From JBMDXK01 sp048594375 (GTDB lineage Bacteria > Pseudomonadota > Alphaproteobacteria > Rhizobiales > Methylopilaceae), in contig JBMDXK010000002.1 in the NCBI GenBank assembly GCA_048594375.1, forward strand, positions 1 through 25,509: a stretch of DNA of 25,509 bases, in the 5' to 3' direction. Below, piece by piece: positions 1-8,167 of the stretch. Numbering within the stretch: the first letter of the stretch is position 1; the number at the start of each line of letters is the position of its first letter. Position numbers and translations under genes: made by a program. The notes beneath the pieces were generated by a model, which had not been told where the DNA came from, ran no database searches, and saw only the letters and a program-made list of their open reading frames with translations.

Positions 1-1542
1 CGACAGCGTTATGTTGGATAGCTGGTTGAGCAGGCCAAGAACTTTGCCAGCCTCTAGGATCAGCGTAGCATCACTTGTCTGATGGGGCGGTCTGTGCGCC
101 CAGCCAAAGCGATTCCAGACCTTCGGAAAGCCGTCGCCACCGTTGTTCGTAGTCTCCAAGTCAGCAAGCACTTCTTCGGCGTTGCCCTGCTGGTTGATCC
201 AGTCATTTGCGCGTTCGGCCGGATCATCATACCAGCTGCGACGTTCAGTCCCCAGAGCCGTTTCGAGCGCCGTCAACCTTTCAGTTCCTGATAGCGTATC
301 GAATGTAACATCAGGTTTCGCTTCTCGACGTGTAAAAGTAACTCTTCCGGGGAAACCTTCATCCATCGTCATCTCCGCAAGTTCGGGAAATTGCAGTGAC
401 TGAGCATCAAACCATGACTTGACTTTAATGGATAAAACTCCACCACCAAGCTCAATGCGCCGAAGCTCTTGTAAGACTCGATAAAGCCGCGCATTCTGTA
501 TCTTCGCGGCATCCATTTTTTTTGGCCAATGATTTCGTGGAGGGCCTTTCCGAATCTGAGTGGTGATGGCGTTTTGAGCTTCTATGTTCATATCGCGGAA
601 TCGGATGGCTCGAAGCTCCGCGATCTCTGGGAAGCCGTGCACATCCCAAAACCGGTTCTGATCGAGCGCCATGAGGAAGGCTGACACCTCATCAGGGGAA
701 GTAATCTGTTTGTTCCGCGACATTGCCGCCCACAAGCGAAGATGCACTGGAGTGTCATACAGCCTCCAACGCCGGACAAAATTCTGCGCAGCATCAAGAT
801 CAATGTCCGCAATCCTTGTGACTACGGCATGCAGCAGTTTCACGGAAGGCGCGATGCCACGATGGTAGGCGTCTGGGTCACCATCCTCGCGCGCTCTTGG
901 AGCGTCAGTTACGTAGTAGGCACGCCCCAAGTCGCCCAGTTGCCATAAGCGACTTTGTCCATCCCAGCCCAGTCTGCGAGCAATATCGAGGCCGTGATTG
1001 ACAGCGGCTTCCAACGCATTGGCGAGCGAAGTTAAAAAAGCTATATTATTAAGGTTTGCCAGTTCGAGCACGTTGAGATCAATCAAATCTCCGCTCGTCA
1101 CATTGGCTGATAAGATATGTTCAACCTTTTTCGGCGTGCGCGGCTGCTTGATTACAGTCCAACGCCACGCATCAATTGGCTCGACTTTGAGTCGTGGCTT
1201 TACAAGATTGACAATCGCAGCGATTACAGCACCAGATAGATCGCCTCCCCGTAGTCGTTTCTGAATGCCGTAAATGGCTGTTCCGTCGTGTCCTTCCCGT
1301 TCAGGTGCTGACCAGCTTTCTTCGATCAGCCGCCAAGCGGATATCCATGGTTCTGCAAGATCGCGTGCGCCTGGGCCAGTCAACAGTTCCTCAAGCGCAC
1401 TGCGCTCAATCCGCTGCACCAGCTTCAGCTTCAGTGCCCAGTCGATCGTTCCCTGTTCGGCAAGGCGCTTATCCAGAAAAGCGATGATTGTACGGAATGT
1501 CTCACGCTCTTGTGGGTTGAGATAAGCCCAAGATGGGATCAT
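1..1542 (-). CDS. Large protein of unknown function, partner of SIR2 gene (partial)
   Basis: The minus strand is open from an ATG at 1542 to base 1, 514 codons without a stop, so the C-terminus lies outside the window. The ATG overlaps the SIR2 stop codon (ATGA, 1542-1539), which implies translational coupling. The protein starts MIPSWAYLNPQERETF and appears soluble and largely helical, rich in Trp, Arg and Leu (for example LYDTPVHLRLWAAMSR, NDWINQQGNAEEVL), with no signal peptide or membrane segment. I recognise no catalytic motif. Established context: defence-associated sirtuins such as DSR1 and DSR2 carry a long helical C-terminal part that senses phage. Inference: this gene supplies that part as a separate subunit. 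A DUF4020-like assignment is possible but is only a guess. I am sure it is coding and unsure of the function. Confidence 0.85.
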   Translation of the reverse strand, partial: MIPSWAYLNPQERETFRTIIAFLDKRLAEQGTIDWALKLKLVQRIERSALEELLTGPGARDLAEPWISAWRLIEESWSAPEREGHDGTAIYGIQKRLRGGDLSGAVIAAIVNLVKPRLKVEPIDAWRWTVIKQPRTPKKVEHILSANVTSGDLIDLNVLELANLNNIAFLTSLANALEAAVNHGLDIARRLGWDGQSRLWQLGDLGRAYYVTDAPRAREDGDPDAYHRGIAPSVKLLHAVVTRIADIDLDAAQNFVRRWRLYDTPVHLRLWAAMSRNKQITSPDEVSAFLMALDQNRFWDVHGFPEIAELRAIRFRDMNIEAQNAITTQIRKGPPRNHWPKKMDAAKIQNARLYRVLQELRRIELGGGVLSIKVKSWFDAQSLQFPELAEMTMDEGFPGRVTFTRREAKPDVTFDTLSGTERLTALETALGTERRSWYDDPAERANDWINQQGNAEEVLADLETTNNGGDGFPKVWNRFGWAHRPPHQTSDATLILEAGKVLGLLNQLSNITLS

Positions 1543-2747
1543 GCCTTCTGCCCTCGCTCAGCTTCAGCGCAAATTTTTACAGCCGCATCAAGCCAACCGA
1601 TCTCTGCTTTTGCTTCTGAAACCAGCTTCGAAAGACGCACACGCTCGAGTGCGTTGCTTCTCCGGAAGAAATGGTCGAACAGATCACGGTCCGTCACGTC
1701 AGTTGCAGACCAGGGTGTCTTTACAATTCTTCGCAATTCAGTCTCAACAATCTCTTTCTTCCCATTGATCGCGGATAATGCTGCCCATCGTTCAAGTGTT
1801 GCCCTTAAGGCATCGTGGCCATTTGCCGAGTCGTAGTGGATAGGAGTGATGCCGCGCCCTTTCCAGTCCGCAAGTGCGACTGCGTCTGGTGGGTTGGTGC
1901 CAAAAAAAGTGAAGCGCTCTTTCAAGTCGTCAAAACGCTTGCCGTCTGCGGCAACCGCATTAAGTAGATAGCGCATGGGCGGATCGTTGGCACTGTATCC
2001 GACGAGCACCAGATGATACAAGCGTGCCGCATCGTAGATGAAATCTGGAACAACGCGGCGGCGCAGATAGAACTCCCCAAAATCCTGATCCGAGAGAACA
2101 AGCTCAGATGCCCGAGCCGGACTCTTGTCAAGTACGCCATGGATATGAAGCACGCCCGAAAACTCCGAATGCCGCGATGGCCTTGGGATCGAGCCGAGAG
2201 CATAGGTCTCGACAGGCGACCGAAGGCGTTGGGCGGCGGTTTGAAGGAGCAAATCAAAGTTTGTTGTTACAATGGTCTTTACGCCGCCGCGATCGGCAAG
2301 GGCTATGAGCGCCCTGTGGATCGGAGCTGGGCTTGCTGCACCTGAACGCAGGATGTTCGCTACTGTCTGCCTCACCTGGCTATCGCCGCGTGCTTGATCG
2401 TCGAGGCGGCGCTCAAGCATGCCTAAAACAACATCATAGTCGCCGACTATGAACCGCTTCACTTCTGCCTTTTGCCCGTCTGTCAGTTTGTCACAACTGA
2501 CTTGCCATTGGTTGCAAATTCCTGATGGCAATGCTGACAAGACATTATAGGTGGAAGTGTCATGTTCAGCGTACACATCGAGTACAAGTTTACGAAAGTC
2601 CGGAAGTCCTGCGGGCTTCGATATACCTGCACCACAAATGAACAGCACCTCACCGCGCGCATGTGCGAGCAGCAGGCGCTCAGGCACCGCTGCCAAATCA
2701 CTTCCCATCCATATAACGCGGTCTTGTATCGAACGATCGTTGCTCAA
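1539..2747 (-). CDS. SIR2-family (SIR2_2-like) putative NADase, possible anti-phage effector
   Basis: This is a 402-aa sirtuin-fold protein. Visible motifs are GAGISKPAGLPDFR at residues 39-52 (NAD-binding GAGIS and PDFR), TTNFD at 161-165 (the Asn position of TQNID), HIHG at 201-204 (catalytic His 203) and GYSANDP at 250-256, followed by a helical tail from about residue 320. No Cys4 zinc site is evident, which fits the SIR2_2-like group used as NADases in defence systems rather than classical deacetylases. The frame opens at a TTG (2747) with only a weak GTGGGG upstream; an ATG at codon 14 (2708) is an alternative start with no clear Shine-Dalgarno sequence. The gene overlaps its downstream partner by 4 nt. 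Inferred role: NAD+ depletion once a phage is sensed. The fold is secure; the defence role rests on family knowledge. Confidence 0.88.
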   Translation of the reverse strand: MSNDRSIQDRVIWMGSDLAAVPERLLLAHARGEVLFICGAGISKPAGLPDFRKLVLDVYAEHDTSTYNVLSALPSGICNQWQVSCDKLTDGQKAEVKRFIVGDYDVVLGMLERRLDDQARGDSQVRQTVANILRSGAASPAPIHRALIALADRGGVKTIVTTNFDLLLQTAAQRLRSPVETYALGSIPRPSRHSEFSGVLHIHGVLDKSPARASELVLSDQDFGEFYLRRRVVPDFIYDAARLYHLVLVGYSANDPPMRYLLNAVAADGKRFDDLKERFTFFGTNPPDAVALADWKGRGITPIHYDSANGHDALRATLERWAALSAINGKKEIVETELRRIVKTPWSATDVTDRDLFDHFFRRSNALERVRLSKLVSEAKAEIGWLDAAVKICAEAERGQKA

Positions 2748-2777
2748 AATTGCACGAGTACCCCACTAAATATCTGT

Positions 2778-2807
2778 ATATTAATCGATTTTTTCATTAG
2801 ATGTAAA
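2778..2807 (-). promoter_or_regulatory. Candidate promoter for the SIR2 operon
   Basis: On the minus strand, TTTACA (2807-2802) and TAATAT (2783-2778) are separated by 18 nt, about 30 nt before the TTG start. The surroundings are AT-rich. It is assigned only by similarity to the sigma-70 consensus. Confidence 0.35.
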
Positions 2808-3112
2808 GGTTTAATCAAGGGTATTCTATGAATGCCCGTTAAAAATATCTACCCAGTTTTCATCTTGGGTTCAGATAATTTTGTTTGGTTGCAGTGCTTC
2901 GCGAGCTTCCCTCTCTCCCTCTGATCCTTTCACCCATTGCCATGGTGTGCGGGGTTTATGCATCTTTGAAAGCTCAGGGTACTTCTTGGTATCACCTGCG
3001 GCCGTGCGTATGCGTTTATTATAAAACAGTGGAAAACGAAGCCAAGTTTGTTCAAAATAAATACAACCTGTCAATCTCCAGAGCTCAACACTTCGGCACC
3101 ACCCCATAGCAT
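2808..3112. other. Intergenic region between acs and the SIR2 operon, no gene seen
   Basis: About 300 bp lie between the acs stop and the SIR2 promoter candidate. The minus strand carries a 78-codon open frame (3107-2871), but its product has no recognisable motif and there is no convincing ribosome binding site. I looked for a tRNA or attachment site that might mark an island border and found none. Confidence 0.5.
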
Positions 3113-5062
3113 TTAGGCGACCTGCTGGATTTTTTGGCGGTTAGCGATCAATTCCTCTACCACTGCGGGATCGGCAAGCGTGGAGGTATCACCCAGATTC
3201 TCAAAGGTGGCCTCGGCAATTTTGCGTAAGATACGCCGCATGATTTTGCCCGAACGGGTTTTGGGCAAGCCCGGCGCAAACTGGATAACATCCGGCGAAG
3301 CAATCGGCCCGATTTCCTTGCGCACCCATTGAACAAGCTCTTTGCGAAGGTTATCAGTGGGTTCAGCATCGGCCATCAGCGTGACATAAGCATAGATACC
3401 CTGCCCTTTTATATCATGGGGAAAGCCCACAACCGCTGCTTCCGAAACTTTATCATGCGCCACCAGTGCGCTTTCAATTTCCGCAGTCCCCATTCGGTGG
3501 CCGGAAACGTTGAGCACGTCATCCACGCGGCCAGTGATCCAGTAATAGCCATCCGCGTCGCGGCGGCAGCCATCACCTGAAAAATATTTACCCTTATAGG
3601 TGCTGAAATAGGTTTCCATAAACCGCGCGTGATCGCCGTATATGGTGCGCATTTGTCCTGGCCATGAATCGGCAATCACCAGATTGCCTTCCGCTTCGCC
3701 TTTCAGCACGGTGCCTTCACTGTCCACCAATTGCGGAATAATGCCAAAGAAAGGCGTGGTGGCTGAACCGGGTTTGAGTGTGGTCACACCCGCAAGTGGC
3801 GTAATCATATGCCCCCCGGTTTCAGTCTGCCACCAGGTATCCACCACATCGCAGCGACCATCACCCACTACATGGTAATACCATGCCCACACTTCCGGAT
3901 TGATCGGCTCACCCACCGTTCCCAACACCCGCAAGGATGCGCGCGAGGCTTTGCGGACATAGTCGTCGCCCTTTTGCATCAGGGCGCGGATGGCGGTGGG
4001 AGCTGTGTAGAAAATAGAGACGTTGTGCTTATCCACCACGTGCCAGAAGCGGGAATGGTCAGGAAAGTTTGGCACTCCCTCGAACATCAGGGTCGTAGCC
4101 CCGTTTGCCAGAGGGCCATAGAGCAGGTAGCTGTGTCCTGTCACCCATCCCACATCGGCGGTGCACCAGTAAATGTCTTCAGGGCGGCAGTCGAACACGG
4201 CTTCATGAGTGAGGCTCGCATACACCAGATAGCCGCCGGTGGTGTGCAAAACACCTTTGGGTTTGCCCGTGGAACCGGAGGTATAAAGAATAAACAGTGG
4301 ATCTTCCGCATTCATGGGTTCGGGGGTGCATTCGGTTGAAACTGTTTTTGCTTCATCCTCATAATAAAGATCACGTCCAGCGGTCATATCCAGCGCAATG
4401 CCGGTGCGTTTCACCACCAGAACGGTTTTAACACCTTTTACCTTGTTCAGTGCGGCATCCACATTGGCTTTGAGAGGAATGGCCTTGCCGCCGCGCACGC
4501 CTTCATCGGCGGTGATAACAAAGGTTGATGCGCAATCGTCAATGCGTCCTGCAAGACTGTCCGGTGAGAAGCCGCCAAACACCACCGAATGGATGGCACC
4601 TATGCGCGTACAGGCGAGCATGGCGTAAGCGGCTTCAGGAATCATCGGCATATAGATGGTAACACGATCACCTTTTTTGACATGGTGTTTTTTTAGAACA
4701 TTGGCAAAGCGGCACACATGCTGATGCAGCGCGCGGTAGGTAATGTTCTGGCTGTCATCGGGATTATCACCTTCCCAGATGATGGCCACTTTATCGCCGT
4801 ATTGTTCAAGATGCCGGTCGATGCAATTGGCAGAAACATTCAGTTCACCGTCTTCATACCATTTGATAGACACTTTTTCTGGCGCAAAAGATGTATTCTT
4901 GACTTTTGTATAAGGCTTTGACCAGTGGAGCCGTTTGCCCATATCGCCCCAGAAAGCTTCTGGCTCATTTATAGAGCGGTGATATTGGGTGTTGAAATCG
5001 TGGAGGTTTTTTATAAGATGGGATTGCCCATGCGGTGCATGAGACTGATGTTTTTCCGCCAT
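3113..5062 (-). CDS. acs: Acetyl-CoA synthetase (AMP-forming)
   Basis: The product activates acetate to acetyl-CoA through acetyl-AMP in the cytoplasm. Its 649 aa match the usual length of about 650. It shows the ATP-binding loop YTSGSTGKPKG at 260-270, WWQTETGG (A5 motif), YFSGDGCRRDADGYYWITGR (A7/A8), and a C-terminal KTRSGKIMRR whose Lys 606 corresponds to the lysine that Pat-type acetyltransferases modify to switch the enzyme off. The ATG at 5062 is preceded by a strong GGAGG. The gene is transcribed alone and diverges from the liv operon. No clear terminator is seen after its stop at 3113. Confidence 0.97.
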   Translation of the reverse strand: MAEKHQSHAPHGQSHLIKNLHDFNTQYHRSINEPEAFWGDMGKRLHWSKPYTKVKNTSFAPEKVSIKWYEDGELNVSANCIDRHLEQYGDKVAIIWEGDNPDDSQNITYRALHQHVCRFANVLKKHHVKKGDRVTIYMPMIPEAAYAMLACTRIGAIHSVVFGGFSPDSLAGRIDDCASTFVITADEGVRGGKAIPLKANVDAALNKVKGVKTVLVVKRTGIALDMTAGRDLYYEDEAKTVSTECTPEPMNAEDPLFILYTSGSTGKPKGVLHTTGGYLVYASLTHEAVFDCRPEDIYWCTADVGWVTGHSYLLYGPLANGATTLMFEGVPNFPDHSRFWHVVDKHNVSIFYTAPTAIRALMQKGDDYVRKASRASLRVLGTVGEPINPEVWAWYYHVVGDGRCDVVDTWWQTETGGHMITPLAGVTTLKPGSATTPFFGIIPQLVDSEGTVLKGEAEGNLVIADSWPGQMRTIYGDHARFMETYFSTYKGKYFSGDGCRRDADGYYWITGRVDDVLNVSGHRMGTAEIESALVAHDKVSEAAVVGFPHDIKGQGIYAYVTLMADAEPTDNLRKELVQWVRKEIGPIASPDVIQFAPGLPKTRSGKIMRRILRKIAEATFENLGDTSTLADPAVVEELIANRQKIQQVA

Positions 5063-5081
5063 AATAGTCCTCCACTAACTG

Positions 5082-5097
5082 CCCTTTTTAAAAAGGG
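5082..5097. promoter_or_regulatory. Perfect 16-bp palindrome in the acs leader
   Basis: CCCTTTTTAAAAAGGG is a perfect palindrome lying 20 bp upstream of the acs ATG, between the candidate promoter and the ribosome binding site. It could be an operator or an RNA hairpin. No regulator can be assigned. Confidence 0.35.
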
Positions 5098-5185
5098 TCT
5101 GTGCATCAAGTATGCGAAGAAACCACCCCGCTGGCAAGAGCTTACTGGAAAGCTTCCAACAACTTCTGCGTTGAGAAAATGTGTT

Positions 5186-5215
5186 TAAATACAATCCCAT
5201 TGCCCTGTTGTGCAA
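5186..5215 (-). promoter_or_regulatory. Candidate acs promoter
   Basis: On the minus strand TTGCAC (5215-5210) and TATTTA (5191-5186) are spaced by 18 nt, leaving a leader of roughly 120 nt that contains the 5082-5097 palindrome. The call rests on consensus similarity only. Confidence 0.3.
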
Positions 5216-5253
5216 AAAAAACTTTACAGAATGGAATTCCGATAGCCACAATC

Positions 5254-5281
5254 TTGTCATAAATCATCCGGCGGTTAATGA
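5254..5281 (+). promoter_or_regulatory. Candidate promoter for the liv operon
   Basis: TTGTCA (5254-5259) and TAATGA (5276-5281) are spaced by 16 nt and lie about 80 nt before the livH ATG. This is the best sigma-70-like pair I could see in the divergent acs-livH gap, but the match is weak. Confidence 0.25.
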
Positions 5282-5359
5282 TTCGGAAATAATAAAAAGC
5301 GTGCTGCACAATGCTGGCAGGCAGGGAACAGACAAAGGCGTCACTTAAAGGGGGGCGGC

Positions 5360-6274
5360 ATGGAGTATTTTCTCCAGCAGCTGATTAACGGCCTGACTCT
5401 GGGGTCAATCTATGGGCTGATCGCCATCGGCTACACAATGGTCTATGGCATAATCGGCATGATTAACTTCGCCCATGGTGATATTTTCATGATTGGCTCG
5501 TTTATGGGCTTGATTGGCATCTTGCTGCTCGGAGCGGTAGGCTTGGCGGTGGGGCCTTTGGCGCTGGTTGCGGTGCTGTTTCTGGCCATCATCATGACGT
5601 CCCTTTATGGCTGGACGGTTGAACGCATTGCTTACCGCCCTTTGCGCGGTTCGTTCCGCCTTGCGCCGCTGATTTCCGCAATCGGCATGTCCATCTTCTT
5701 GCAGAATTTTGTACAAACCGCGCAAGGCGCGCGGGTCAAAGCCATCCCGCCGGTGTTGGATGGCGGTTTTACCTTTTTCACGGGCAGTGACTTTGTGGTG
5801 CGGCTTTCTTATGCGCAAATTCTGGTGGTGGCCACCACTGTTATCCTGATGGCGTGCTTCTGGTTTATTGTGGCAAAAACATCCTTGGGCAGAGCGCAAC
5901 GGGCATGTGAACAAGACCGCAAGATGGCAGCGATCACCGGCGTGAATGTGGATCGCACCATATCGCTTACCTTTGTCATGGGTGCCGCTCTCGCCACGGT
6001 GGCGGGCTTCATGTACCTGATGTATTACGGCGTGATCGACTTTTATATCGGCTTCATTGCCGGCATTAAAGCGTTCACGGCGGCTGTGCTGGGCGGCATT
6101 GGTTCCATGCCCGGCGCGATGCTGGGCGGCTTGCTTATCGGGCTGATCGAAACATTCTGGTCAGCCTATTTTTCCATCGAATACAAGGATGTGGCTGCTT
6201 TTTCCATCCTGATTATAACGTTGCTCTTTCTTCCCAGCGGTATCCTTGGCCGCCCCGAAGTCGAGAAGGTATAA
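5360..6274 (+). CDS. livH: Branched-chain amino acid ABC transporter permease LivH
   Basis: A 304-aa inner-membrane permease of the BPD_transp_2 family, one of the two channel subunits importing Leu, Ile and Val. The N-terminus (LTLGSIYGLIAIGYTMVYGI, then INFAHGDIFMIG) is the LivH signature. Further hydrophobic segments run throughout, with the conserved AVLGGIGSMPGAMLGG loop near the C-terminus that contacts the ATPases. The ATG at 5360 follows a purine-rich AAAGGGGGG. It is the first gene of livH-livM-livG-livF, but livM does not follow directly: about 600 bp of foreign-looking sequence intervene. Confidence 0.96.
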   Translation: MEYFLQQLINGLTLGSIYGLIAIGYTMVYGIIGMINFAHGDIFMIGSFMGLIGILLLGAVGLAVGPLALVAVLFLAIIMTSLYGWTVERIAYRPLRGSFRLAPLISAIGMSIFLQNFVQTAQGARVKAIPPVLDGGFTFFTGSDFVVRLSYAQILVVATTVILMACFWFIVAKTSLGRAQRACEQDRKMAAITGVNVDRTISLTFVMGAALATVAGFMYLMYYGVIDFYIGFIAGIKAFTAAVLGGIGSMPGAMLGGLLIGLIETFWSAYFSIEYKDVAAFSILIITLLFLPSGILGRPEVEKV

Positions 6275-6276
6275 TC

Positions 6277-6348
6277 ATGGACTTTAGTATTGTTCACGCT
6301 ATAAATGCTCTTCCAACAATGCAACCAAAGTGGAGTATTTTTGCATGA
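6277..6348 (+). CDS. Putative 23-aa leader peptide or small ORF
   Basis: This ORF has 24 codons including the stop. It starts at an ATG 2 nt after the livH stop, with GAGAAGG (6263-6269) at good distance inside the livH end. The peptide begins MDFSIVHAINALPTMQ and ends in WSIFA. Its TGA overlaps the ATG of the next gene (ATGA, 6345-6348), the arrangement used for translational coupling elsewhere in this operon. It may be a real coupling peptide or a remnant of an older gene start. No function can be assigned. Confidence 0.4.
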   Translation: MDFSIVHAINALPTMQPKWSIFA

Positions 6349-6866
6349 ATATTGACTTTAACCCTAATTGCGCCTTGCCCACTCTGGATACCCAGAATGC
6401 GTTTGGCGCTGCACTGCTCAGAGGTGGAGAAAAACAGGCCATAGAGCCCACTAATCCAGAAGTTATTACATTTAGAAAAGAAAACTTCACCAATCTTCCA
6501 AGCACAACACAAGAGGTAGGTAGCACTTACAATTTTCATCATTATGACCTTCGTCATGACAAAGAAAATGACGGGAAATATATGATACAAATACTCGAAG
6601 GTTCGAAATCAGGAATTAAATTATACAATACTACAAAAAAAGAAAACGTTGAAACATTTGCAAAGAAATTTGCACAGACAGATGAAGCGGCATTACAGGG
6701 TGAAGGATTTGTCGCAATTCCAAAAGAATCAGGCACCCCGTTCGCTAACATCTACCGTATTGATAAAGATGATAAAATCGTTGCCGATGATACAGATGGT
6801 TTTGTTGTAACCGGCCGTGATGAGGCACAAGGCGATAATGATCTCGATGGTTTCGTAATAGTGTAA
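6345..6866 (+). CDS. Orphan AT-rich hypothetical protein inserted in the liv operon
   Basis: This 173-aa protein resembles nothing I recognise. The chosen ATG (6345) has GGAG at 6332-6335; a GTG at 6330 would add MEYFC. It is soluble and hydrophilic, with no signal peptide or membrane segment. Its C-terminal third is acidic and carries three related motifs: GEGFVAI, DTDGFVV and DLDGFVIV, the last at the very end. It stops with a tandem TAATAA, 20 nt before livM. The DNA is visibly more AT-rich than livH or livM, suggesting horizontal acquisition. Its position, splitting the permease genes, is unusual. Possible roles are a small effector, an adaptor or a selfish insertion; none is shown. Confidence 0.75.
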   Translation: MNIDFNPNCALPTLDTQNAFGAALLRGGEKQAIEPTNPEVITFRKENFTNLPSTTQEVGSTYNFHHYDLRHDKENDGKYMIQILEGSKSGIKLYNTTKKENVETFAKKFAQTDEAALQGEGFVAIPKESGTPFANIYRIDKDDKIVADDTDGFVVTGRDEAQGDNDLDGFVIV

Positions 6867-6886
6867 TAACAAGCATAAGGCACTTC

Positions 6887-8167
6887 ATGCTCCAAACCGC
6901 CCTCAAAGACGCTTTCATTACCGCGAGTATAGCTTTGCTGCTTGCTGCGCCGATGATTGGTCTGAAAACCCAGCAAGCGGCGGCAACCCTCGTTCTGGCT
7001 CAGAACTGGGTAACCGTGTTATGGGTTGTGGGGGCGGTCTTTGCAGGACGGCTGGCGCTGAACCTGACCCTCTGGAACAGGCACCTGCGGTTGGGTGTGC
7101 CGCAAGCGGTGAAAGCAAAGGCCGCGCCTTTTGCGCATACGGGGGGTACGCCACTGGCGGCACTGTTGTTGCTGGTGGCGGTGACACTGCCTTTTTTGCC
7201 GTTTACCGAGCGCACCCATCTGGATCTTGGTATTTTAGTTCTCACCTATGTGATGCTGGGCTGGGGGCTGAATATTGTGGTCGGCTTGGCGGGCTTGCTG
7301 GATTTGGGCTATGTGGCCTTTTATGCGGTGGGTGCGTATTCGTATGCCTTGCTGGCGCAGCATTTTGGCTTTTCTTTCTGGCTGTGCCTGCCGCTGGCGG
7401 GTATTCTGGCGGCGTTTGCGGGTATTTTGCTTGGCTTTCCAGTGCTGCGCTTGCGGGGCGATTACCTTGCGATTGTCACGCTGGCTTTTGGTGAAATCAT
7501 CCGTATTGTGTTGCTCAATTGGGAAGAGCTAACCAATGGGCCACGCGGAATTATTAACATTCCCCGCCCCAGTTTTTTCGGCATCCCGTTTGATCGCAGT
7601 GAGGAAGGCTTTGCTGCCACCTTTGGTTTGCAATTCAGCACCAGCCACCGGCTGATTTTTCTTTATTACCTGATTTTGGTTCTGGCGTTGGTCACCAACT
7701 GGTTTGTGCTGCGCTTGCGCAAAATGCCCATTGGCCGCGCGTGGGAAGCCATGAGGGAAGACGAGATTGCCTGCCGCGCTCTGGGTATCAATACTGTAAA
7801 CACCAAGCTGACCGCCTTCGCATTAGGGGCTATGTTCGGCGGTTTTGCGGGTTCGTTTTTTGCTACCCGTCAGGGCTTTATCAGTCCCGAATCGTTTTCC
7901 TTTATCGAATCGGCCTTTATTCTGGCGATTGTGGTCTTGGGCGGCATGGGTTCCCAGCTTGGTGTGGCAATTGCAGCGCTGGTTATGGTGGGCAGTGTTG
8001 AATATTTCCGTGAGCTGGAACAATACCGGATGATGGTGTTCGGCGCGGTGATGGTGTTGATTATGGTGTGGCGTCCGCGCGGGCTGATTTCCACCCGCAC
8101 ACCTTCTTTGTTCCTGAAAAAGCGTCAAGCGATTGCCAGCAGCATGGTTGGGGAGGGGCGCGGATGA
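6887..8167 (+). CDS. livM: Branched-chain amino acid ABC transporter permease LivM
   Basis: The second permease subunit, 426 aa and strongly hydrophobic. The first ~100 residues look like the LivM N-terminal domain (DUF3382 type) with two or more membrane helices; the BPD_transp_2 core follows, with GWGLNIVVGLAGLLDLGYVA and the conserved AWEAMREDEIACRALGIN loop (EAA-like, contacting LivG/LivF), then VVLGGMGSQLGVAIAA. The ATG at 6887 has AAGG upstream (6877-6880). The stop overlaps the livG start (ATGA at 8164-8167). Confidence 0.95.
   Translation: MLQTALKDAFITASIALLLAAPMIGLKTQQAAATLVLAQNWVTVLWVVGAVFAGRLALNLTLWNRHLRLGVPQAVKAKAAPFAHTGGTPLAALLLLVAVTLPFLPFTERTHLDLGILVLTYVMLGWGLNIVVGLAGLLDLGYVAFYAVGAYSYALLAQHFGFSFWLCLPLAGILAAFAGILLGFPVLRLRGDYLAIVTLAFGEIIRIVLLNWEELTNGPRGIINIPRPSFFGIPFDRSEEGFAATFGLQFSTSHRLIFLYYLILVLALVTNWFVLRLRKMPIGRAWEAMREDEIACRALGINTVNTKLTAFALGAMFGGFAGSFFATRQGFISPESFSFIESAFILAIVVLGGMGSQLGVAIAALVMVGSVEYFRELEQYRMMVFGAVMVLIMVWRPRGLISTRTPSLFLKKRQAIASSMVGEGRG

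Noticed and set aside
2871..3107. 78-codon minus-strand ORF between acs and SIR2
   Set aside because: No ribosome binding site, no recognisable motif, low-complexity charged stretch; treated as noncoding.
2808..3112. Possible tRNA or attachment site bordering the SIR2 operon
   Set aside because: No T-loop or acceptor-stem pairing was found on either strand.
6330..6347. GTG start giving the orphan protein an MEYF beginning like LivH, with an 11-nt match to the livH start
   Set aside because: The match is short and the ATG at 6345 has a better placed GGAG; a duplication of the livH start cannot be supported.
8068..8163. Extended livG start
   Set aside because: The extension lies within livM and the ATGA overlap at 8164 gives the normal LivG N-terminus.
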